Assembly (NCBI GenBank): GCA_002451215.1
Contig: DKBM01000087.1
Span: forward strand, 1 to 64,000
From: SM1-46 sp002451215
GTDB taxonomy: Bacteria; Pseudomonadota; Gammaproteobacteria; Acidiferrobacterales; Sulfurifustaceae
Length of the DNA stretch: 64,000 nt
Direction: 5' to 3'
Shown here: piece by piece, positions 46,103 through 54,901 of the stretch
Layout of the letters: each line of letters opens with the position of its first letter
Position numbering within the stretch: the first letter of the stretch is position 1
Notes under the pieces: generated by a model
What the model was told of the DNA's origin: nothing
The model's input: only the letters and a program-made list of their open reading frames with translations
Databases searched by the model: none
Position numbers and translations under genes: made by a program

Positions 46103-46408
46103 CTAGGGCAGCGGTGCTCCGCACTTCCAGCAAAGCTCGAAGCTTCCTGGATTTTGCTCGCCGCACTGCGAGCAATGTTGGGGCGGAAGTTCTTTGGCGC
46201 GCTCGAACCGCCGGCGAATCTCGTCCGCACGAACCAGATCGGTCTCGTTCTCCAGCCAGATCTCCGGCCAGGTCTGCGTGAACGGCAGTTCCCCGGTCGC
46301 ACCCTGCGCATGTTCATTCAGAATGCGCGCGGCGATGCCCGCCTCGGCCAACAGACGCAGCAGCAGGTGCGCTTCCGGAAGATTGGCGGCAGTGCCGAAG
46401 CGGATCAC
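46103..46408 (-). CDS. DUF2007-type protein with C-terminal zinc ribbon
   Basis: The 101-residue protein has an N-terminal DUF2007-like fold (MIRFGTAANLPEAHLLLRLL, EAGIAARILNEHAQG, WPEIWLENETDL) and a C-terminal zinc ribbon with two CxxC pairs (CSQCGE and CWKCGAPLP). DUF2007 proteins are proposed small signal-transduction proteins; no specific role is known. It lies about 55 bases upstream of the radical SAM gene's start on the same strand and could be its operon partner. Confidence 0.82.
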   Translation of the reverse strand: MIRFGTAANLPEAHLLLRLLAEAGIAARILNEHAQGATGELPFTQTWPEIWLENETDLVRADEIRRRFERAKELPPQHCSQCGEQNPGSFELCWKCGAPLP

Positions 46409-46504
46409 GCCAACAGGTTAGCGTGCTCGCGCATTCGCGCCTAGCCAGTTGCGGCCGATGTGCGCGACCGCGTGCTGCGGGCTGCGGGATTTTGCGACCA
46501 GCCG

Positions 46505-46711
46505 CTAGTCGAGACGGAAGCCGACGCGCAGGCGCACCTGCCAGTGCGCGATCTTGCCCTCCGCGAGGTGGCCGCGTGTTTCCAGCACCTCGAACCAGTC
46601 GAGGTTGTGCAAGGTCTTGCCGGCACGGGCGATGGCGTTGCGGATCGCATCATCAGAACCCTTAGTGGACGATCCGACCAGCTCCAGCATCTTGTAGACA
46701 TGTTCACTCAT
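46505..46711 (-). CDS. Dodecin flavoprotein
   Basis: The 68-residue protein matches dodecin, a dodecameric flavin-storage protein: VYKMLELVGSSTKGSDDAI, NLDWFEVLETRGHL with the flavin-stacking Trp, and AHWQVRLRVGFRLD with the flavin-binding Gln. The ATG at 46711 is preceded by GGAGGCAACC. The longer frame back to 46864 runs into marC and is not supported. Confidence 0.94.
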   Translation of the reverse strand: MSEHVYKMLELVGSSTKGSDDAIRNAIARAGKTLHNLDWFEVLETRGHLAEGKIAHWQVRLRVGFRLD

Positions 46712-46754
46712 GGTTGCCTCCTCCAGTGGATAATAGCGTTCGACCGCATGATAA

Positions 46755-47414
46755 CTAAACTGTCGTGCCCGCGCCGATCTCTGGGCCACCCAACGCTGCG
46801 CCAAGCCCGTCCAGCACGAACTGTACGGCAAGCGCCGCCAGCACGATGCCGAGCAGCCGGCCAACGACGTTAATACCGGTTTGACCGAGTAGTCTCACGA
46901 TTTGGCCGGACAACAGCAGGGAAAAAAGGGTGAGCGCGAGCACCAGCAATACCACACCAAGCACAATACCGAGTACTACAGGCCGCGACCCGTAATGGCT
47001 CACCATGAGCAGCACCGTAGTGAGCGCCCCGGGCCCCGCAATCAGCGGAATGGCGAGCGGGAAAACCGAAATATCTTTCTTGTGCTCGGCCTCCTTCTGC
47101 TCGCGCTCGGTCGGCGCACGAACGCCAGAGGGCCGCGCAAACACCATGTCCACGGCGAGCAGAAACAGCAGCACGCCGCCGGCAATCTGGAAGGCGGGTA
47201 TGCCCACGCCGAGCGCGCCGAGCAGCTCATCGCCGACCAGCACGAAGACCACCAGCACAGCAGCGGCAAGCAACACGCCACGCAGCGCCATGCGGCGCCG
47301 GGCGGCATCGGACTCGCCATGCGTGAGGGCGGCAAAGATGGGAGCAATACCGACGGGGTCGATCACCACAAACAGAATGATGAACGCATCGAAGAATAGA
47401 TCGAGCATATGCAT
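46755..47414 (-). CDS. MarC-family inner-membrane protein
   Basis: This is a 219-residue protein with about six membrane helices. MarC landmarks are FIILFVVIDPVGIAPIF near the N-terminus, FQIAGGVLLFLLAVDMVF, and the second half PLAIPLIAGPGALTTVLLM. Transport function is presumed but not demonstrated for the family. It lies 43 bases upstream of dodecin on the same strand. Confidence 0.93.
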   Translation of the reverse strand: MHMLDLFFDAFIILFVVIDPVGIAPIFAALTHGESDAARRRMALRGVLLAAAVLVVFVLVGDELLGALGVGIPAFQIAGGVLLFLLAVDMVFARPSGVRAPTEREQKEAEHKKDISVFPLAIPLIAGPGALTTVLLMVSHYGSRPVVLGIVLGVVLLVLALTLFSLLLSGQIVRLLGQTGINVVGRLLGIVLAALAVQFVLDGLGAALGGPEIGAGTTV

Positions 47415-47479
47415 CCCGACAATCGGCCGCGACCCTTATACCACGGATTAACAGCCACCCGGAAAGCAACCCACCGCGC

Positions 47480-47552
47480 AAAAAAAAGCCGCCGTCCAAT
47501 ACGCGTGACGCCAGGGAGAGGAGGCGACTGCGTGGATATCGGGGACGGCGGC
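47480..47552 (-). terminator. Long terminator hairpin upstream of marC, possible small-RNA end
   Basis: On the minus strand GCCGCCGTCC (47552-47543) and GGACGGCGGC (47497-47488) pair over ten bases and are followed by eight T. The loop region can pair further (ACGC with GCGT, CGCC with GGCG), leaving a ten-base apical loop TCCTCTCCCT. No minus-strand gene ends nearby (the CBS gene is on the plus strand), so this either attenuates marC or ends a short RNA. The rest of the 264-base gap 47415-47678 holds the FNR-type promoter described separately. Confidence 0.7.
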
Positions 47553-47606
47553 GGCCCAGTCAGGCAAATGCGGGGGCTACAGTCGCAAATTCAATCGCAG
47601 CCGACA

Positions 47607-47647
47607 TTGACCTATATCAAATGACGGTCCGGCCCCCACCATAGAAT
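47607..47647 (+). promoter_or_regulatory. FNR/ANR-type box and promoter of the CBS gene
   Basis: TTGACCTATATCAA (47607-47620) matches the FNR box TTGAT-N4-ATCAA except for one C in the left half-site. A -10 TAGAAT lies at 47642-47647. A start at 47654-47655 would put the box centre (47613.5) at about -41.5, the spacing of a class II activated promoter. The CBS start codon is at 47679. Confidence 0.75.
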
Positions 47648-47678
47648 TCTTACGGGACATCGAAGGAACGCACTGATC

Positions 47679-48137
47679 ATGACCGTCGGAACGGTATGCA
47701 ACCGGGATGTCGTTTACACGACCCCTGATACTTCCGCACCCGAAGCCGCTCGGCTGATGCGCGAGTTTCACGTCGGCAATTTGGTCGTCTCTGAAGAGAG
47801 GGCCGGAAAGCGCTTCCCGGTGGGCATCGTCACCGATCGCGATCTGGTGGTCGAAGTGCTCGCGCAGGGAGTCGCCCCCGAGAGCGTGACCGTGGCTGAC
47901 ATGATGTCAGCTACTTTGGTCACGGCTCGGGAAAGCGACGACTTGATGGACACCATCAAGCGCATGCGCGTCAAGGGAGTCCGCCGCATTCCGGTACTCG
48001 GGGCGGATGGCGCGCTGGTGGGCATCCTATCGGTTGATGACGCGATCGATTTGCTTGCAGAGGAACTCACCGATCTGGCGCGCCTCATCACTCGCGAGCA
48101 ACAGCGCGAGCACATGCGCCGCCCCGGATCAGGTTAG
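47679..48137 (+). CDS. Stand-alone tandem CBS-domain protein
   Basis: The 152-residue protein consists of two CBS domains (about residues 8-65 and 73-135), with VGIVTDRDLVVEVL and VGILSVDDAIDLLAEEL as paired ends. Such proteins bind adenine nucleotides or related ligands and often serve stress or low-oxygen physiology. The C-terminal RLITREQQREHMRR is helical. The FNR-type promoter upstream suggests induction when oxygen is scarce. It overlaps the convergent radical SAM gene by four bases. Confidence 0.92.
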   Translation: MTVGTVCNRDVVYTTPDTSAPEAARLMREFHVGNLVVSEERAGKRFPVGIVTDRDLVVEVLAQGVAPESVTVADMMSATLVTARESDDLMDTIKRMRVKGVRRIPVLGADGALVGILSVDDAIDLLAEELTDLARLITREQQREHMRRPGSG

Positions 48138-49249
48138 AACAGCCCGAGCTGATCGCCCGTCCGGTCTGGCGCGCGAAAGCGGCTATTGTCCAAATCGGCG
48201 CACTGACGATTGAGTCCGAGACGTTGGGTCGCGAGCTGAAAGCGCCTCGCAATGAGTTCCGCGTACGCGCCCTCGCCCCGCATGCGATGGCCGAATCGCG
48301 CATCGTTCGCGCGCCCGCCGCGACTCGCCCGCACCAGACTCATGACATGCGCGGCCTTAAGCGGCCGGTTGGCCGCTAGCCACTCCTCAAACAGGTCACG
48401 CACCTCATGCGGTAGTCGCAGCAGCACATAGCCTGCCTCGCGCGCACCGGCTTGATGGGCAGCTTCGAGGATCGACTCCATCTCGGGATCGGTGAGCGCG
48501 GGGATGACAGGCGCGGCCATCACACCCACCGGCACGCCGGCTTCGGAGAGACGGCGGATAGTCACCAGGCGGCGCGCCGGTTGCGTCGCACGCGGCTCGA
48601 GTGCGCGTGCGAGCGAGGCGTCGAGTGTCGTAACCGAAACGTACACCTTGACCAGGCGTTTTACCGCCATCGGGGCGAGCAAGTCGAGATCGCGCTCGAT
48701 GAGCGAGGACTTGGTAACGATCGTGAGCGGATGCTCGCAGGCGGCCAGCACCTCGAGCAGAGCGCGAGTTACCTTGAGGCGTCGCTCGAGCGGCTGGTAG
48801 GGGTCGGTGTTGGCGCCAAACGAAATGGGGCTTACGCGATAGCCCGGGGCGCGCAACTCCTCGACAAGCAGGTGCGCGGCATCCGGCTTCACGAAAATGC
48901 GCGTTTCGAAATCCAGGCCCGGCGAGAGCCCGAGGTAGGCATGCGTTGGCCGGGCATAGCAATAGGCACAACCATGCTCGCAACCGCGATAGGGATTGAT
49001 TGACTGGTCGAACGGAATGTCGGGGGAGTCATTACGGGTGATGATGCTGCGCGCATGATCAACCTCGATGCGCGTCGCGGGTGGCTCAGGCGAATCATCC
49101 AGAATGCCCCAGCCGTCATCGAGCGCCTCGTGCCGGTGCGTAGCATAGCGGCTGTCCGCATTGCTGAGGGCCGCGCGTCCGCGCTGGCGCCGCAACGGCG
49201 CAGTCGATCCCGTCGCCTCATCCGCGCTGTCGGTCGTTTCGTCCTTCAT
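48134..49249 (-). CDS. PA0069-family radical SAM protein (SplB-like)
   Basis: This is a 371-residue protein with the SAM cluster C90-C94-C97 in YRGCEHGCAYCYARPTH and the family landmarks SPISFGANTDPYQPLE, LTIVTKSSLIERDLDLL and PVGVMAAPVIPALTD. It matches the PA0069 branch of the COG1533/SplB-like group; substrate unknown. I start at the ATG at 49249, which gives the usual N-terminus (RGRAALSNADSRY). The longer frame to 50098 runs through the opposite-strand hydrolase and is spurious. Confidence 0.92.
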   Translation of the reverse strand: MKDETTDSADEATGSTAPLRRQRGRAALSNADSRYATHRHEALDDGWGILDDSPEPPATRIEVDHARSIITRNDSPDIPFDQSINPYRGCEHGCAYCYARPTHAYLGLSPGLDFETRIFVKPDAAHLLVEELRAPGYRVSPISFGANTDPYQPLERRLKVTRALLEVLAACEHPLTIVTKSSLIERDLDLLAPMAVKRLVKVYVSVTTLDASLARALEPRATQPARRLVTIRRLSEAGVPVGVMAAPVIPALTDPEMESILEAAHQAGAREAGYVLLRLPHEVRDLFEEWLAANRPLKAAHVMSLVRASRGGRANDARFGHRMRGEGAYAELIARRFQLATQRLGLNRQCADLDNSRFRAPDRTGDQLGLF

Positions 49250-49372
49250 TGGCGCTAGCGTACACCGGTAGGCGCAGTGTCGGCAGTCACCTGGCGCTAC
49301 CCACCCTGTACGATCTCGCGCAACCCTGCTAGAAAGACCTCCGTCCAACAGGCAAGCGCGTTCCCGTACCTG

Positions 49373-50668
49373 ATGCATCGCATTCTGCGTTCGATCGCCG
49401 TCAGCGGTACCAGTATGGCGCTGATCAGCTGTTCGCCCGGCGCCATACTCGGCCTTAGCGCCAATAATGCCACCCTGCAACGGCACAGCGTCCTGGTGGT
49501 GCGTGTCGCTGACGCGACCGTGCTGTCGCAGGATACGATTGCAGTGCTTTACCAGCGGCGTGCGAGCGGCAACCGGCTGCTTCGCTACAGCCGCCCGACT
49601 GGACCAGACAGCTACGTGTTCCTGGTTGCGCCGGGCGAGCACTACCATGTTGCCGTCTTCCTCGACCGCAACCGTAACATGCGCATCGATGACGGCGAAC
49701 CGCTCGCGTGGCCCTGGGGTCATGACGGTGTGCAACCCCGCTTCGGCGATCGCATCGTGCTCACGGAGATACAGCTTTCGCGGAGCGATGGCATGCGCGC
49801 GGGTTTCGAGCGCGATCTGGCCCTTGCCGGCGCCACCGAAGCACGCGAGCTTCCGATTGCATTCGGCGAAGTGGCCGACCTCAATAGCGCCATCTTTTCG
49901 CCGGCCTATGGCAAGAAGGGTTACTGGCGCGCCGCGGATTTTCTGCGCGAGTCTGGCGTAGGCGTGTATTTCCTGGAGCCGTATCAGCCTTCCAAGATCC
50001 CAGTCCTGTTCGTATATGGCGTGAATGGCACGCCGCGCGAGTTTCGCGCGCTCTTCGATGGTATGGATCGCACCCGCTACCAGCCGTGGTTCTTTCACTA
50101 TCCCACGGGCGTACGCATCAACGATGCCGCCACGGCTCTGAATGAGATCGTGCGCTCGCTACACGCGCAATATGGCTTCACACGCATGCACATCGTGGCA
50201 CACAGCATGGGCGGGCTGGTAGCACGTGGGATGCTCGTCAAGCAGATCCAGGACGAGCGCGCGCCATATGTCCGGCTGCTCGTTTCACTGTCGACACCAT
50301 GGGGCGGGGTGGCCTCGACCACGCGCGGGGTCCGCGAGTCGCCAGTCATCATCCCGGCGTGGGTCGACCTGCAACCGCAGGGTCGCTTCCTCGCCGACCT
50401 CTATGCAACGCCACTCAAGCCGCACATCGAGTTCCACCTGCTCTACGGCCACCGCGCAAGCCGCTTTGCCTTTCTGGACGACGACCAGAGCGACGGCACG
50501 GTCACGGTGGAGTCCCAGCTCGATGAGCGGGCCCGAAACGATGCCGTCCAGGTCGTCGGCTTCGAAGAGGACCATGAGAGCATCCTGGAAAGCCGCCAGG
50601 TGATCGGTGCGTTGAACGAGGCTTTGCGTCGGGCAGATAGCGGCGGCACCTCGACCGCCAGGCCTTAG
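49373..50668 (+). CDS. Lipid-anchored alpha/beta hydrolase (PGAP1/lipase-like)
   Basis: This is a 431-residue protein with a short hydrophobic leader and lipobox LISC (Cys near residue 19). The N-terminal half is a beta domain without a clear name. The hydrolase domain (about 210-420) has VLFVYGVNGTPREF (oxyanion loop), the nucleophile elbow IVAHSMGGLVARGM and a late ED-H pair (EEDHESIL). It resembles lipases and GPI inositol-deacylase-like enzymes; substrate unknown. It converges with the endonuclease V gene seven bases away. Confidence 0.83.
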   Translation: MHRILRSIAVSGTSMALISCSPGAILGLSANNATLQRHSVLVVRVADATVLSQDTIAVLYQRRASGNRLLRYSRPTGPDSYVFLVAPGEHYHVAVFLDRNRNMRIDDGEPLAWPWGHDGVQPRFGDRIVLTEIQLSRSDGMRAGFERDLALAGATEARELPIAFGEVADLNSAIFSPAYGKKGYWRAADFLRESGVGVYFLEPYQPSKIPVLFVYGVNGTPREFRALFDGMDRTRYQPWFFHYPTGVRINDAATALNEIVRSLHAQYGFTRMHIVAHSMGGLVARGMLVKQIQDERAPYVRLLVSLSTPWGGVASTTRGVRESPVIIPAWVDLQPQGRFLADLYATPLKPHIEFHLLYGHRASRFAFLDDDQSDGTVTVESQLDERARNDAVQVVGFEEDHESILESRQVIGALNEALRRADSGGTSTARP

Positions 50669-50675
50669 CACCGGC

Positions 50676-51365
50676 CTAGCCCGAAGCCAGACGGTGGGCA
50701 AGCCGGGTAGTCTCCGGCAGGCGAAAGCGCGTCGTGCAGCGCAGTACATAATTGATCGCAGTCTTGAGATTCACGCGGTGCCCCACGGAGACATACAGTG
50801 GTCGCACGCCAGCACGCGTGCGCACCACGGCGCCAACCACCTCCGCCCCATCGCGCAATGGCACCCAACTTCCCTTTGAATCCGGCAAGGACGCGTGCCG
50901 ACCGACAAGGCGTGACTTCGCCACACCGATCGTCGCGATGCCGGTGAGCACGCCAAGGTGGCAAGCAAGCCCAAAGCGACGTGGATGCGCCAATCCCTGT
51001 CCATCGCAGAGCACCAAATCGGGGCGAATCTCCAGCTTCGCGAGGGCCGCCAGCACGGCGGGAATCTCTCGAAAAGACAGATAACCCGGGACGTAGGGAA
51101 ACCGTGTTGGGACGCGCGCCAACGCCTGCTCGCGCGGAGCGAGTGAGGGAAAGTCCAAAACGACCGCCGCCGCGCGCGTGATGCGCCCGCCATCCTCGAA
51201 GCCGACATCGACCCCGGCTACGGTGTGGACCGGTCCCAATTGGTCGCGTGCCACAACATAGCCGCGCAGCTGTTCCTGCAGCGCGCGTGCCTGCGCCACG
51301 GTGCGAGGCCACGGATGGCGGCGGGCACGGCGTGGCGCGATTCTTGCGCGGGGAGAAGGTGACAT
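50676..51365 (-). CDS. nfi: Endonuclease V (deoxyinosine 3' endonuclease)
   Basis: Nfi nicks DNA next to deoxyinosine to start repair of deaminated adenine. The 229-residue protein has the three catalytic acids in context: D53 in AGVDVGFED, E100 in YVPGYLSFREIP and D121 in VLCDGQGLAHPRRFGLA. The wedge region PYVPGY and the C-terminal GHRVNLKTAI are also present. The first 20 residues are Arg- and Pro-rich and may not be translated; a shorter start inside is possible. Confidence 0.95.
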   Translation of the reverse strand: MSPSPRARIAPRRARRHPWPRTVAQARALQEQLRGYVVARDQLGPVHTVAGVDVGFEDGGRITRAAAVVLDFPSLAPREQALARVPTRFPYVPGYLSFREIPAVLAALAKLEIRPDLVLCDGQGLAHPRRFGLACHLGVLTGIATIGVAKSRLVGRHASLPDSKGSWVPLRDGAEVVGAVVRTRAGVRPLYVSVGHRVNLKTAINYVLRCTTRFRLPETTRLAHRLASG

Positions 51366-51488
51366 TGCGCGTTTTCGGGTGGCATTCGCCGATATTCGCC
51401 GGCACTACTTGCCGGTCTGACGCGACTAGCATAACTTGGTTTGGAACAGCGGCGCATCGAGTCGCTCCTGGGGATGCATCACAGGGCC

Positions 51489-52952
51489 ATGGCACGGCTG
51501 CTTACTCTTTCCCGCGCGGCGCGCCTGGTCGGCGTGACACGCGGCGCACTACAGAATCAGATCAAGCGCGGAGAGCTTGAAACCTTCGAGGGGTTCGTCT
51601 CCGCGGACGATCTGGTGCGCTTGTACCCACAGACGCGCTTTGAGGACGATTCGGCGATCGAGCGTGCACGCCAGATCAAGGATTCGGCCTTCGCCAAGCG
51701 CGTCCGTGAGCGTATCCTGCCGGATGCGGAGGTACTAGCCGCCCGCCTGAACGATCTTGGGCGCGAGCTCGCCGACATTAAGCGCGCACTCGCTTACCAG
51801 GAGGGCCTGGTGACAGAACTCGCGCAGCGGCTGGAGGCGGCCGCAGTGCGCGAACCGAATGGCGCGACAGTCACGATCGCGGCCTGGCTGCGCGAGGCGC
51901 GCGCAGCGGCCCGACCAGCTGCCAACGCCGCTGATGCATTGCTTGCGCGCGACAGTTTTCTTCGAGTCATGGCTGCACACGTACATTTGCTTCCGAGCCA
52001 GCACGATTTCTTTGTCGAGGGTGCCGACACCGTGCTCGAGGCCGCGCTGCGCGCCGGCCTGAACATGAACTACGGTTGCAGCAATGGCAATTGCGGCCTG
52101 TGCAAGGCGCGTGTCGTGAGCGGGCGGACCAAGAAAGTGCGCAATCACGACTACGTGATGCCGGAGAACGAGAAGGCCCACGGGTTTGTACTGCTCTGCT
52201 CCCACACCGCCGTTACGGACTGCACTTTCGAGGCGCCCGAGGGAGTCGACGCCGGGGAAATTCCGTTGCAGCAGATTGCCGCCCGGGTTCACCAGGTCAC
52301 GCCGCTGTCGGAAGAAATGACGTTGCTGCATCTGCAAACGCCGCGTACCAACCGCCTGCGCTTCCTGGCGGGTCAGTCGGTCATGCTGAGTGTCAACGAT
52401 GAGCCGGCGCGCGAATTTCCGATCGCAAGCTGTCCGTGCGATGATCGCAACCTGCAGTTTCACATTCCGCGCCGCGCAGACGATCCGTTCCTTCGGCATG
52501 TCGCGAACAATCTGCGACCCTCGAACACTGTCATGGTCGAGGGCCCACGTGGAGAATTTGTGTTGGATGACACCTCGCCTCGGCCGTTGGTGTTCATCGC
52601 CTACGGCGCTGGCTTCGCGCCAAGCAAGAGCCTCATCGAGCACGCCATGGCGCTCGATGTGGCCGGAACGCTGCATCTTTACTGGATTACCGAAGCCGCG
52701 ACTGGCCAGTACCTGCAAAACCTCTGCCGAGCCTGGGCCGATGCGCTCGACAATTTCTACTACGTCCCGATCGTGATCGATCCCGCCCGCGCTACCTTGG
52801 CCCTCGAGGAACAGCTCGCGGCACATCACGGCGACTGGTCGGAGTCGGATTACTACCTGGCGGGAAACACCGCTGCGCTCGATGCCACGCAAGCACTACT
52901 CGTGCGCCACGGTGTGCCGGCGGCGCAGATTATCCGCGGCGCAATCAGCTGA
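51489..52952 (+). CDS. HTH, 2Fe-2S ferredoxin and flavin reductase fusion protein
   Basis: This is a 487-residue fusion. Residues 1-48 look like a MerR/excisionase-type helix-turn-helix (TLSRAARLVGVTRGALQNQI, then a short EGFVSADDLVRLYP). A helical linker (about 55-150) follows, then a plant-type 2Fe-2S ferredoxin with C197, C202, C205 and C237 (YGCSNGNCGLC; LLCSHT), and a ferredoxin-NADP reductase-like module (about 255-487) with FLAGQSVMLSV, PIASCPCDD and AYGAGFAPSKSL. It may be a redox-sensing or electron-transfer protein. The start at 51489 is a guess; ATGs at 51474 and an earlier codon are in frame. Confidence 0.85.
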   Translation: MARLLTLSRAARLVGVTRGALQNQIKRGELETFEGFVSADDLVRLYPQTRFEDDSAIERARQIKDSAFAKRVRERILPDAEVLAARLNDLGRELADIKRALAYQEGLVTELAQRLEAAAVREPNGATVTIAAWLREARAAARPAANAADALLARDSFLRVMAAHVHLLPSQHDFFVEGADTVLEAALRAGLNMNYGCSNGNCGLCKARVVSGRTKKVRNHDYVMPENEKAHGFVLLCSHTAVTDCTFEAPEGVDAGEIPLQQIAARVHQVTPLSEEMTLLHLQTPRTNRLRFLAGQSVMLSVNDEPAREFPIASCPCDDRNLQFHIPRRADDPFLRHVANNLRPSNTVMVEGPRGEFVLDDTSPRPLVFIAYGAGFAPSKSLIEHAMALDVAGTLHLYWITEAATGQYLQNLCRAWADALDNFYYVPIVIDPARATLALEEQLAAHHGDWSESDYYLAGNTAALDATQALLVRHGVPAAQIIRGAIS

Positions 52953-54885
52953 GACCCTGGCCCACGACACGCGCGAGCGCAACCGGTTCGATGCGATCGG
53001 CGGGTTCAAATCCAAAAACCTGGCCGTAGAACGACAACTCTGCTTCCAGCGCGCGACGGATATTCTCGGCACGCCGGAACCCGTGCGCCTCGCCAGCGAA
53101 GCCGACGTACGCCACGGCGATGCCTTTGGCACGCAACGCCTCGACCATCCGTTCTGCCTGACTGGGCGGGACAACCTTGTCATCCAGGCCCTGGAGGAAA
53201 ATCATCGGCCGGCCGAGCCGTTCGACGTGATGAATCGGCGAACGCTCGACATAGCGATTGCGCTCCGCAGGATACGGTCCAACAAGACGCTCCAGGTAAC
53301 GCGCCTCGAACTTGTGGGTATCCTGCGCGAGCGCCTCGAGATCGCTGATGCCATAGTAGCTTGCACCAGCCGCAAACACGTTATGAAAGGTGAGCGCGCA
53401 CAGTGTCGTAAAGCCGCCAGCGCTTGAGCCACGGATCGCAAGCCGTGCAGGATCGGCGCGCCCCTGCTGCACCAGATATTGTGCGCCACGCACGCAATCT
53501 TCTACGTCGGCGATTCCCCAGCGCCCGTCGAGCGCGTGCCGATAGGTCCGCCCGAAACCGCTTGATCCGCGGTAATTCACGTCCAGCACCCCGAAGCCAC
53601 GACTCGTCCAGTACTGCAGCCGCAGATTAAGCGTAGTGGTACTGGCGGAGGTCGGCCCGCCATGGCTCACGACCAGTAGAGGCGACAACTCGCCGGCTGG
53701 AACCCCGACGTCGCGGTTGCAGGGCGGATAAAACATGGCATGCGCCATCTCCCCATCGCCCGTTGGGTACGCCAGCATCTGCGGCTGCGAGAGATAGGCG
53801 GGGTTTATCGTAAGCGCGCTGGAAGTGCTCACCACTTCCGCGACCCCGCTCGCTGGATGCAGGCGCACGATCGCCGGTGCGCTCACTGACGAGCCGCCCA
53901 CAAACCATGCCGCCCCCTCGCACGCACACACGCTGGTTACGTCTGTATAAGGGGTTGCGATCTCGCGCAGTTTGCACGCGACCAGGTCGATCTCGCCAAG
54001 CCGCCAGCGGCCTCGCTCGCTGAACGCGCAGACGATCCGCTTGGGTGCGGTGAAGGCATAAGTGGACATGCCAAACACCCACTGCGGTACACCGAACTCG
54101 GCCTCACGCGGCGCGAGTGCCTCAACGCCAGAATCGCCCAGCCGGTAGATATTCCACCAGCCGCTTCTATCGGAAATGAAATGAAGCGTACCGTCCGGCC
54201 CGAACTGTGGCTGGAATATCGACTCCCCGCTCCCGCCTGCCACGCGCCGGGCATCCCGCGGCATACCGGGCTGATCCAGCGACGCCACCCACAGTTCCGT
54301 GCTGTCCCACGGCATGTCCGGGTGTCGCCAACAAAGCCAAGCGAGGCGTTGGTGGTCAGGACTCAGTGTGGCAGAGGCGTAGAAGTCCGCGCCGGTGGCG
54401 AGCGTCGCAAGTTTGCCGCTCGCCACATCGATGGCAACCAGCGTGTTGACCGGTTCGCCATGCTCGAGGTGTTCTTCACTCACGCACAGCAGCCGTCCGC
54501 GCCGGACATCCAGCAGGAGATCGGCGAAGCGCCGGGTGCCCGGCGTGGTGAGCGGCTCCGGGGTCGTCCCCACAACGAGACGGTAAATGCGGCCGTCGCC
54601 GTCGTGCACAAAATACACGGTTCCGTCATGCACGGTGAACGCGCCACCGCCATACTCATGCACGCGGCTGCGCGCGTTGAATGGGGCCGGCAGAACGTCT
54701 TCGATAGTACCGTCTGCTCGCCGACGGCAGATCACGGTGCGTCCACCCTCGCTGGGCCTGCCCTCGCTCCAGTAGAGATCGGCGTCGTCGGCGACGATCT
54801 GCCCGAGCGTGACCGTACCGGCCACGATCAGCTCGGCAGTAATGGGAGAGGACCAGGAACCACACGGGGCGACGCGCGTAGCCAT
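52945..54885 (-). CDS. S9-family prolyl oligopeptidase-like peptidase
   Basis: This is a 646-residue protein with an N-terminal beta-propeller (about residues 20-370, repeats such as DDADLYWSEGRPSEGG and ISDRSGWWNIYRL) and a C-terminal alpha/beta hydrolase. The catalytic Ser is in IRGSSAGGFTTL, the Asp in GLDDKVVPPSQ and the His in GEAHGFR. No signal peptide is seen, so it is probably cytoplasmic and degrades short peptides. It ends on the opposite strand of the ferredoxin fusion, overlapping by eight bases, and starts 17 bases after the PDZ protease stop. Confidence 0.92.
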   Translation of the reverse strand: MATRVAPCGSWSSPITAELIVAGTVTLGQIVADDADLYWSEGRPSEGGRTVICRRRADGTIEDVLPAPFNARSRVHEYGGGAFTVHDGTVYFVHDGDGRIYRLVVGTTPEPLTTPGTRRFADLLLDVRRGRLLCVSEEHLEHGEPVNTLVAIDVASGKLATLATGADFYASATLSPDHQRLAWLCWRHPDMPWDSTELWVASLDQPGMPRDARRVAGGSGESIFQPQFGPDGTLHFISDRSGWWNIYRLGDSGVEALAPREAEFGVPQWVFGMSTYAFTAPKRIVCAFSERGRWRLGEIDLVACKLREIATPYTDVTSVCACEGAAWFVGGSSVSAPAIVRLHPASGVAEVVSTSSALTINPAYLSQPQMLAYPTGDGEMAHAMFYPPCNRDVGVPAGELSPLLVVSHGGPTSASTTTLNLRLQYWTSRGFGVLDVNYRGSSGFGRTYRHALDGRWGIADVEDCVRGAQYLVQQGRADPARLAIRGSSAGGFTTLCALTFHNVFAAGASYYGISDLEALAQDTHKFEARYLERLVGPYPAERNRYVERSPIHHVERLGRPMIFLQGLDDKVVPPSQAERMVEALRAKGIAVAYVGFAGEAHGFRRAENIRRALEAELSFYGQVFGFEPADRIEPVALARVVGQGLS

Positions 54886-54901
54886 ACGCGTCACGAACGC
54901 A

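Noticed and set aside
49250..50098. Upstream extension of the PA0069-like radical SAM frame
   Set aside because: It is antisense to the hydrolase gene; the family N-terminus begins at 49249.
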